Shown here: piece after piece, positions 5,580 through 10,265 of the stretch | Numbering within the stretch: position 1 is the first letter of the stretch | Layout: each line of letters opens with the position of its first letter | Position numbers and translations under genes: made by a program | The notes under the pieces: generated by a model | The model's input: the letters and a program-made list of their open reading frames with translations, nothing else | Databases searched by the model: none | Told to the model about the DNA's origin: nothing | Source of the DNA: Acidobacteriota bacterium | GTDB lineage: Bacteria > Acidobacteriota > UBA6911 > RPQK01 > JADFOI01 | NCBI GenBank assembly: GCA_029942065.1 | Contig: JAPYTY010000052.1 | Location: 348-10,612 of the forward strand | DNA: 10,265 nt | Reading direction: 5' to 3'

Positions 5580-7916
5580 GTGGCAGTTCAGAGAATTCAC
5601 AAAGTCATCTACGCTGAGATCCTCTCCCCCTCTCTGATTGCCCTGGCCGTACTGACTTTCGTTATCTTTACCCGCGAATTTGGACGACTTGCGGAATTAC
5701 TGATCAGGAAGAATGCCGACGCCCTGACAGTCGTTCAAGTGGTCCTGTCACTTTTGCCTGCAGTTCTTATTTTCACCGTTCCCTTTTCTTTTCTGATTGG
5801 AACCCTGATTGGATTCAGCCGCCTTTCCGCCGATAGTGAAATCATCGCCATGCGGGCCGGTGGGATCAGTATCTACCAGATGCTGTGGCCGGTGTTGAAG
5901 GCAGGCACGGGCGTTGCGATCGTCACTCTTTTCCTGACCACGGCTCTTTTCCCTCATGGAAACTGGAAGCTTGGTCAGCTTCGTCACCAGGTCGGCCTTC
6001 GCCCGGTACAGTCTGAAATCAAACCTCGAGTATTCAATGAAGATCTTCCTGAGATCCTTCTTTATGTAGAAGACAAAGATTTGCGGAGTTCCAGCTGGAG
6101 TGGGGTTTTTCTCTCTGATACAGCACGCGACGGACAGAGAAGAATCATTCTGGCCAGCGAGGCTTTTCCCCTGTTCAACGATGATGCCAGCCGCCTGCAA
6201 CTGCACTTCAAGGAGGGCTCCATTTACACGGTTAACCCGGAAACTCCTGAAAGAGACAGCCTGACCCGATTTCAGACACTGGACGTACCGGTGACCATTC
6301 CCACGGCAGAAGAAATTGACACAGGTCCCAAGAGGCCCAAAGACAAGAGCATGAGTGAACTCTGGGGAGATATTCAAGGCGGTGATCCCGAGAACTACCG
6401 GAGAAGCCTGGTCGAGTTCAACCGAAGAGTGGCCTTACCTCTTTCCGCCTTGATTTTCTCCATCCTGGGAGTCAGCCTGGGGGTTCACACCCCCCGAGGT
6501 GTGCGAGGCTACGGGTTCGTGATCGGCATGACCATCGCCTTGACCTACTATATCCTTTTCGCCAGCGGAACCAGGTTGGCCGCAAACCAGACTCTTTCGA
6601 TCGTCGAGGGCGTCTGGGGCGCCAATCTGTTGATGGCCGTCATTGCCCTGTTGACTCTCCGTTATGCCCGGTTAGGCTCTCAATGGCTGCAGTTCCTACT
6701 GGAGAGTCGGCTGATCCTGGCCTTGTCGGACCAATCTCGGAAACTGAAGACAGCGGCAGGATACCTGTTCCGCAATCTCGCCAACCGATTTCGAGGCTGG
6801 CTGACCTCCCTTCAAGGGGTGCGCCTGCATCTGGCCCGCGTACTCGACCTTTATGTAATTCGTGCCTTTTTGCTCTACTTCATGCTGACCCTATCGGTAG
6901 TGGTCTCCCTGTTCTACTTGTTCACCTTTTTTGAGCTGATCGGCGATGTTTTCACAAACGACATTTCCCACCTTCTAATCCTGGACTATTTCTTCTACCT
7001 GCTCCCCCATATCCTGATGCTTCTGGTTCCCATTTCGGTTTTGATCGCCACCCTGGTCACCTTCGGGCTGCTCGACAAGACCAATCAGGTCATTGCCCTT
7101 AAATCCTGTGGGGTCAGCATTTATCGAATGGCCATGCCGGTTCTGGCGCTGACGATACTGGTGAGCGCCTTCACATTCATTGTCCAGGAGTACGTCCTCC
7201 CGTACGCCAACCAGAGACAGGACAACCTGAGAAACATCATCAAGGGCCGCCCTGTTCAGACTTACTATCAACTCGGGCGGAGCTGGATCTTTGGCCGGGA
7301 AAACCGACTTTATAACTATAATAATTTCGATTCAGATCGAGATGTTTTTGCCGAAATATCCATTTACCAACTCGACATTCGGGCAAATCGAATCTTTCAC
7401 CACACCTATGCCCGAACTGCAACCTGGAGTTCCGCAAACCGCAGCTGGAAACTTTACGATGGCTGGGAAAGGAGTTTCACGGACAAGGGTGTTGAATTTT
7501 CAACCTTTGACGAAACAAGCTCGCCGATGACCGAGGAACCCGCTTACTTTGAAGAAGAAGTAAAAGAGTCTAGCAAGATGACTTATCTTGAACTTGAAAA
7601 CTACATTGAAGATCTGCAGCAAGGTGGTTTTGAAGTGGATCATCTGAGAACCGAACTCTACAAAAAACTTTCCTTTCCGGTCGTGAGTTTCATCATGTCG
7701 ATTCTGGGAGTTCCCTTCTCCCTTACCATCGGTCGCCGCGGAAGCCTTCACGGAATTGCAGTCGGCGTCTTTTTGGGTATCGTCTACTGGGGAGCCTTTG
7801 GCGTCTTTGGCATCCTCGGCACCAATGGGCTACTTTCACCTGTGTTGGCAGCCTGGGGCCCTAACATCCTGTTTGGGGCGGGCGGAATTCTTTTCCTGCT
7901 GGGAGTTCGGACCTGA
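5580..7916 (+). CDS. lptFG: Fused LptF-LptG permease of the LPS export ABC transporter
   Basis: Predicted inner-membrane part of the Lpt machine, which extracts LPS from the inner membrane and feeds it to the periplasmic bridge, powered by LptB2. The 778 residues contain two full YjgP/YjgQ units. Half 1 (about 1-362): three membrane helices, the cytoplasmic coupling segment SADSEIIAMRAGGISIYQM (83-101), a periplasmic beta-jellyroll region (about 135-255), then helices starting at EFNRRVALPLSALIFSILGV (279-298). Half 2 (about 420-778): YVIRAFLLYF (425-434), coupling segment DKTNQVIALKSCGVSIYRM (499-517), jellyroll with KGRPVQTYYQLGRSWIFG (555-572), and ELYKKLSFPVVSFIMSILGV (692-711). A basic, amphipathic linker (363-420) joins them. 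Half 1 resembles LptF, half 2 LptG. Normally these are two genes of about 360 residues each. Start GTG with AGGAG at 5564-5568. No stop or frameshift interrupts the fusion. Confidence 0.92.
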   Translation: MAVQRIHKVIYAEILSPSLIALAVLTFVIFTREFGRLAELLIRKNADALTVVQVVLSLLPAVLIFTVPFSFLIGTLIGFSRLSADSEIIAMRAGGISIYQMLWPVLKAGTGVAIVTLFLTTALFPHGNWKLGQLRHQVGLRPVQSEIKPRVFNEDLPEILLYVEDKDLRSSSWSGVFLSDTARDGQRRIILASEAFPLFNDDASRLQLHFKEGSIYTVNPETPERDSLTRFQTLDVPVTIPTAEEIDTGPKRPKDKSMSELWGDIQGGDPENYRRSLVEFNRRVALPLSALIFSILGVSLGVHTPRGVRGYGFVIGMTIALTYYILFASGTRLAANQTLSIVEGVWGANLLMAVIALLTLRYARLGSQWLQFLLESRLILALSDQSRKLKTAAGYLFRNLANRFRGWLTSLQGVRLHLARVLDLYVIRAFLLYFMLTLSVVVSLFYLFTFFELIGDVFTNDISHLLILDYFFYLLPHILMLLVPISVLIATLVTFGLLDKTNQVIALKSCGVSIYRMAMPVLALTILVSAFTFIVQEYVLPYANQRQDNLRNIIKGRPVQTYYQLGRSWIFGRENRLYNYNNFDSDRDVFAEISIYQLDIRANRIFHHTYARTATWSSANRSWKLYDGWERSFTDKGVEFSTFDETSSPMTEEPAYFEEEVKESSKMTYLELENYIEDLQQGGFEVDHLRTELYKKLSFPVVSFIMSILGVPFSLTIGRRGSLHGIAVGVFLGIVYWGAFGVFGILGTNGLLSPVLAAWGPNILFGAGGILFLLGVRT

Positions 7917-8151
7917 AATTCAGCCATTGAGCCAAGTCTTGCCCATCGTTCAGGATGCAATTTTCAGACTTGACAATTCTTACTGCTCTTGCGTAACTTT
8001 CCTGGGTCAGTAAAGATAGTGACTTCCTGCTCTAAAAGGGTTGCTTAAGTGTCTCATAAGGAAGATAAACTGAAGCGGCAAAGAGGTTATCGCGATCCGT
8101 GCTGGTGGCTGAACACAGGGACAGTGGTAGAATGTACAGAGGAAATCAGAC
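7917..8151 (+). other. Intergenic region before the desaturase, with candidate promoter signals
   Basis: These 235 nt contain no gene. A perfect TTGACA (7970-7975) is followed at 17-18 nt only by a poor -10. TTGCTT (8041-8046) with GATAAA (8064-8069) at 17-nt spacing is a moderate alternative. TGGTAGAAT (8125-8133) resembles the element before lptFG but would place the transcript start inside the AGAGGA ribosome-binding site (8138-8143). A 7-bp inverted repeat, CAAGTCT (7933-7939) with AGACTTG (7966-7972), has a 26-nt loop and no T tract, so I do not call it a terminator. Confidence 0.35.
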
Positions 8152-9072
8152 ATGAAGTCTTGGGTAGCGATAGCACGATGGTTTGACAACTCCGTAGGAG
8201 CCCAGCCGGTCTCTGAAAGCGAGGCCCTGGATATTGATTGGGTTCGCTCAATTCCATTTGTAATGCTTCATCTGACGTGTTTTGCCGTCATCTGGGTGGG
8301 GTGGAGCTGGACAGCGGTTCTTGTTGCCGTTTCCCTCTATTTTCTGCGAATGTTTGCCATCACGGGCTTTTACCATCGTTATTTTTCACACCGTAGCTTT
8401 GAAACATCTCGCTGGGCCCAGTTTCTTTTTGCCGTCTGGGGGAACTCCGCCGTTCAAAAGGGACCTCTGTGGTGGGCGGCACATCACCGCCACCATCACC
8501 GCCATTCTGACAAGGAAACCGACATCCATTCTCCTCACACCTCCGGATTCTTCTGGAGCCATATTGGATGGATTACCTGCAAAGGAAATTTCACGACTAA
8601 CCTGAAGGCCGTTCCCGATCTGGCCAAGTTCCCCGAACTCCGCTTCCTGGATCGCTTCGAGACAATGGTTCCCATCCTTCTGGCAGCATCGCTCTTTGGC
8701 CTGGGATCCCTGCTGCAATCTCTGGCCCCTCAACTGGGGACTTCCGGTCCTCAACTTCTCATCTGGGGATTTTTTATTTCCACTATCGTGCTCTTCCATG
8801 GCACCAGTACGATTAACTCTCTCGCTCACCTCATGGGGAACAAGCGCTACCGGACCTCCGATGAAAGTAGAAACAGCCTGTTCCTGGCTTTGATCACCCT
8901 GGGTGAGGGCTGGCACAACAATCACCACCACTTTTCAGCTTCCGTGCGCCAGGGTTTTTATTGGTGGGAGATCGACATCACTTATTACGTGTTGTACCTC
9001 TTTTCTCGAATCGGTCTGATCTGGAATTTGACTCCGGTTTCGGAAGCAACACGCAACATCGGCAGGGTGTAA
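8152..9072 (+). CDS. Acyl-CoA/acyl-lipid desaturase (delta-9 type, membrane di-iron)
   Basis: Membrane fatty acyl desaturase that uses oxygen and a di-iron centre to introduce a double bond, most likely at delta-9. All metal-binding histidine boxes are present: H75-RYFS-H80; H112-x2-H115-H116 within the His-rich WWAAHHRHHHRHSD (107-120); H255-x2-H258-H259 in GEGWHNNHHHF; and the extra ligand H226 in NSLAHLMGN. The stretch QKGPLWWAAHHRHHH and the DIHSPHTSGFFWSHIGWI segment (124-141) are typical of bacterial acyl-CoA desaturases. Membrane segments lie about 33-70 and 170-222. The 306-residue length is slightly short for the family but both termini look complete. No cytochrome b5 domain is fused, so an external ferredoxin or similar donor is needed. 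ATG start with AGAGGA at 8138-8143. The need for O2 fits the aerobic complex I context. Exact regiospecificity cannot be read from sequence. Confidence 0.93.
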   Translation: MKSWVAIARWFDNSVGAQPVSESEALDIDWVRSIPFVMLHLTCFAVIWVGWSWTAVLVAVSLYFLRMFAITGFYHRYFSHRSFETSRWAQFLFAVWGNSAVQKGPLWWAAHHRHHHRHSDKETDIHSPHTSGFFWSHIGWITCKGNFTTNLKAVPDLAKFPELRFLDRFETMVPILLAASLFGLGSLLQSLAPQLGTSGPQLLIWGFFISTIVLFHGTSTINSLAHLMGNKRYRTSDESRNSLFLALITLGEGWHNNHHHFSASVRQGFYWWEIDITYYVLYLFSRIGLIWNLTPVSEATRNIGRV

Positions 9073-9107
9073 GAACACCCGCAGAACAGCCCTTCCAGCC
9101 CTTGTGG

Positions 9108-9113
9108 TACCAT
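9108..9113 (+). promoter_or_regulatory. Possible -10 box for a leaderless radical SAM transcript
   Basis: TGGTACCAT (9105-9113) has the layout TG-N-TACCAT, a weak -10 (4 of 6). Its end is 6 nt from the ATG at 9120, so a transcript would begin at or next to the start codon. No Shine-Dalgarno-like purine run is found in the 47-nt gap before this gene, which is what makes the idea worth noting. Evidence is thin. Confidence 0.2.
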
Positions 9114-9119
9114 CGTTCC

Positions 9120-10199
9120 ATGCTGAACCAGGCCTTCCGGGATGCCCGGATTGCAACTCGACTAGTCTATAAGCCCGGCCTTCCGGTTAGCCTTATCTTC
9201 TTTGTCACCTCCCGCTGTAATCTTCTGTGTACACACTGCTTTTACTGGGAAGAGCTGAACAAGAAAAAAAACGAACTGACGCTAACCGAAATTGAAACAA
9301 TCAGCCGCAGTCTCCCCAATCTCCTCACCCTTTCCTTGACTGGAGGAGAGCCCTACCTGAGAGCGGACCTGCCCGACATCGCTGCCGCCTTTGAACGCAA
9401 CTCCAAGGTTCGAAACATCCAGATTCCCTCCAACGGCCTTCTCGTGGACCAGGTCGTATCTCGGGTGGAGGAACTGATGAAAAGAGTTCGCAAAGCACGA
9501 GTGTCCACAGGGGTCTCCCTGGACGGACCTGAGGATGTTCACAATCGGATTCGCCAAAATCCCAAGAGCTATGCAAGGGCGTTGGAGACACTGGTGGAAC
9601 TGAAAAAACTGAAGCCCCACTTCCCCAACCTTTCCGTGGGAATTGCATTAACGGTCTCTTCAGCCAACCAGGACCGGCTGGATGAATTCTACGATTTGAT
9701 CGAACACGAACTACAACCGGACGCCGTCACCATCACTCTGGTTCGCGGAAATCCTATCGACCCCTCTCTCAGAGAGGTCGATTTCAAACGCTACCAGGAC
9801 TTCTCCCAACGCGTCCTGCGCTATCGTAGGGCCCACGGTCTAACCGACGGCTGGATGGATCGACTGGTCATGGCCAAGGAACAGGAAACCTATCGACTGA
9901 TCGGTGAAGCTTCCCAGGCCGAGCATCGAATTTCACCCTGCTATGGTGGAGAACTCATTGGTATCCTGAGCGAGACCGGAGAGGTGTATGTATGCGAAAC
10001 ATTGGATAAAAGCATGGGGAATATACGCGCCTACGAGGGCGACTTCGCACAACTCTGGCGAAGCGAACTGGCTGATAAGGGCCGCCGCTTTCAGAAGGAC
10101 CTCGGCTGTCAATGCACCTACGAGTGCGCCATGAGCATCAATTCCCTCTTCAACCCCAAACGCGCTCTCCGGATTCTGAAAAATTCCATCCGTAGCTAG
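9120..10199 (+). CDS. Radical SAM protein with SPASM/twitch-like C-terminal cysteines, substrate unknown
   Basis: Radical SAM enzyme of 359 residues. The SAM [4Fe-4S] motif is C33-x3-C37-x2-C40 in SRCNLLCTHCFYW, GGEP is at 75-78, and SLDGPEDVHNRIR (133-145) is the strand and loop typical of the MoaA/PqqE/anSME-like branch. The C-terminal part has C274 and C292 (in GEVYVCETL), then GNI (300-302), and C330-x-C332-x3-C336 in CQCTYEC, followed by NSLFNP. This looks like a SPASM or twitch domain binding at least one auxiliary cluster. The family covers peptide maturases, dehydrogenases and lipid- or sugar-modifying enzymes, so no substrate is assigned. The frame extends upstream to a TTG at 8961, but that would overlap the desaturase by 112 nt with non-family sequence; the ATG at 9120 is preferred. 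It follows the desaturase by 47 nt on the same strand, and cotranscription is plausible. No precursor peptide gene is seen beside it. Confidence 0.85.
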   Translation: MLNQAFRDARIATRLVYKPGLPVSLIFFVTSRCNLLCTHCFYWEELNKKKNELTLTEIETISRSLPNLLTLSLTGGEPYLRADLPDIAAAFERNSKVRNIQIPSNGLLVDQVVSRVEELMKRVRKARVSTGVSLDGPEDVHNRIRQNPKSYARALETLVELKKLKPHFPNLSVGIALTVSSANQDRLDEFYDLIEHELQPDAVTITLVRGNPIDPSLREVDFKRYQDFSQRVLRYRRAHGLTDGWMDRLVMAKEQETYRLIGEASQAEHRISPCYGGELIGILSETGEVYVCETLDKSMGNIRAYEGDFAQLWRSELADKGRRFQKDLGCQCTYECAMSINSLFNPKRALRILKNSIRS

Positions 10200-10223
10200 T
10201 TTTGCGGACTGGTGCTGTAGTGG

Positions 10224-10244
10224 GCGCGGGGCGTAGACCCGCGC
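10224..10244 (+). repeat. Perfect 7-bp hairpin downstream of the radical SAM gene
   Basis: GCGCGGG (10224-10230), a 7-nt loop, and CCCGCGC (10238-10244) form a perfect GC-only stem 25 nt after the stop codon. No T tract follows before the window ends, so it is more likely a dispersed repeat than an intrinsic terminator. Confidence 0.6.
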
Positions 10245-10265
10245 GGTCCAGGGTACACGGTCCAG
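10245..10265 (+). repeat. Start of a GGTCCAG direct repeat, cut by the window edge
   Basis: GGTCCAG occurs at 10245-10251 and 10259-10265, a period of 14 nt (two heptamers: GGTCCAG then GGTACAC). The middle unit GGTACAC matches GGTCCAG at 4 of 7 positions, so this may be another heptamer array like the one in nuoI, continuing beyond the window. Confidence 0.45.

Noticed and set aside
8961..9119. 53-codon N-terminal extension of the radical SAM frame
   Set aside because: Starts from a TTG inside the desaturase gene, overlaps it by 112 nt and encodes sequence unrelated to radical SAM N-termini; the ATG at 9120 gives a normal start.

Overview
The window reads as chromosomal DNA of an aerobic, diderm (LPS-exporting) bacterium of moderate GC. 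All convincing genes lie on the + strand. No rRNA, tRNA or marker gene fixes the taxon. The single-chain LptF-LptG permease, the compact NuoG and the two-hairpin intergenic repeats would fit Acidobacteriota or a Planctomycetota/Verrucomicrobiota-like lineage, but this is only a guess.

Region 1 (1-4848) is the middle of a respiratory complex I operon: the 3' part of nuoE, then complete nuoF, nuoG, nuoH and nuoI, separated by only 2, 2, 2 and 4 nt. Together they encode the NADH/FMN input module (NuoE, F, G), the membrane subunit that contacts the quinone site (NuoH) and the two-cluster ferredoxin-like subunit (NuoI). All expected Fe-S ligands are present, including the extra bacterial N7 site in NuoG. 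The run stops after nuoI. nuoJ-N, which usually follow, are not in the next 5.4 kb.

Region 2 (4794-5579) is a repeat island that begins inside the 3' end of nuoI. It holds a seven-copy heptamer array that encodes the NuoI C-terminal tail, a large nested palindrome (about 4886-5281), three copies of a two-hairpin module with an invariant 12-nt spacer, and three more short-period (7 or 8 bp) tandem arrays. A related period-8 array may encode the tail of NuoE. I see no gene here.

Region 3 (5580-7916) is one 778-residue gene with two complete YjgP/YjgQ permease halves: an LptF-like half followed by an LptG-like half. It is the predicted membrane part of the LPS transporter.

Region 4 (8152-10199) holds an acyl-CoA/acyl-lipid desaturase with all three histidine boxes, then 47 nt later a radical SAM protein with a SPASM/twitch-like cysteine tail and unknown substrate. 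Regions 3 and 4 share an envelope/lipid theme, but a functional link is inference. The last 42 nt contain another hairpin and the start of a GGTCCAG direct repeat that runs out of the window.
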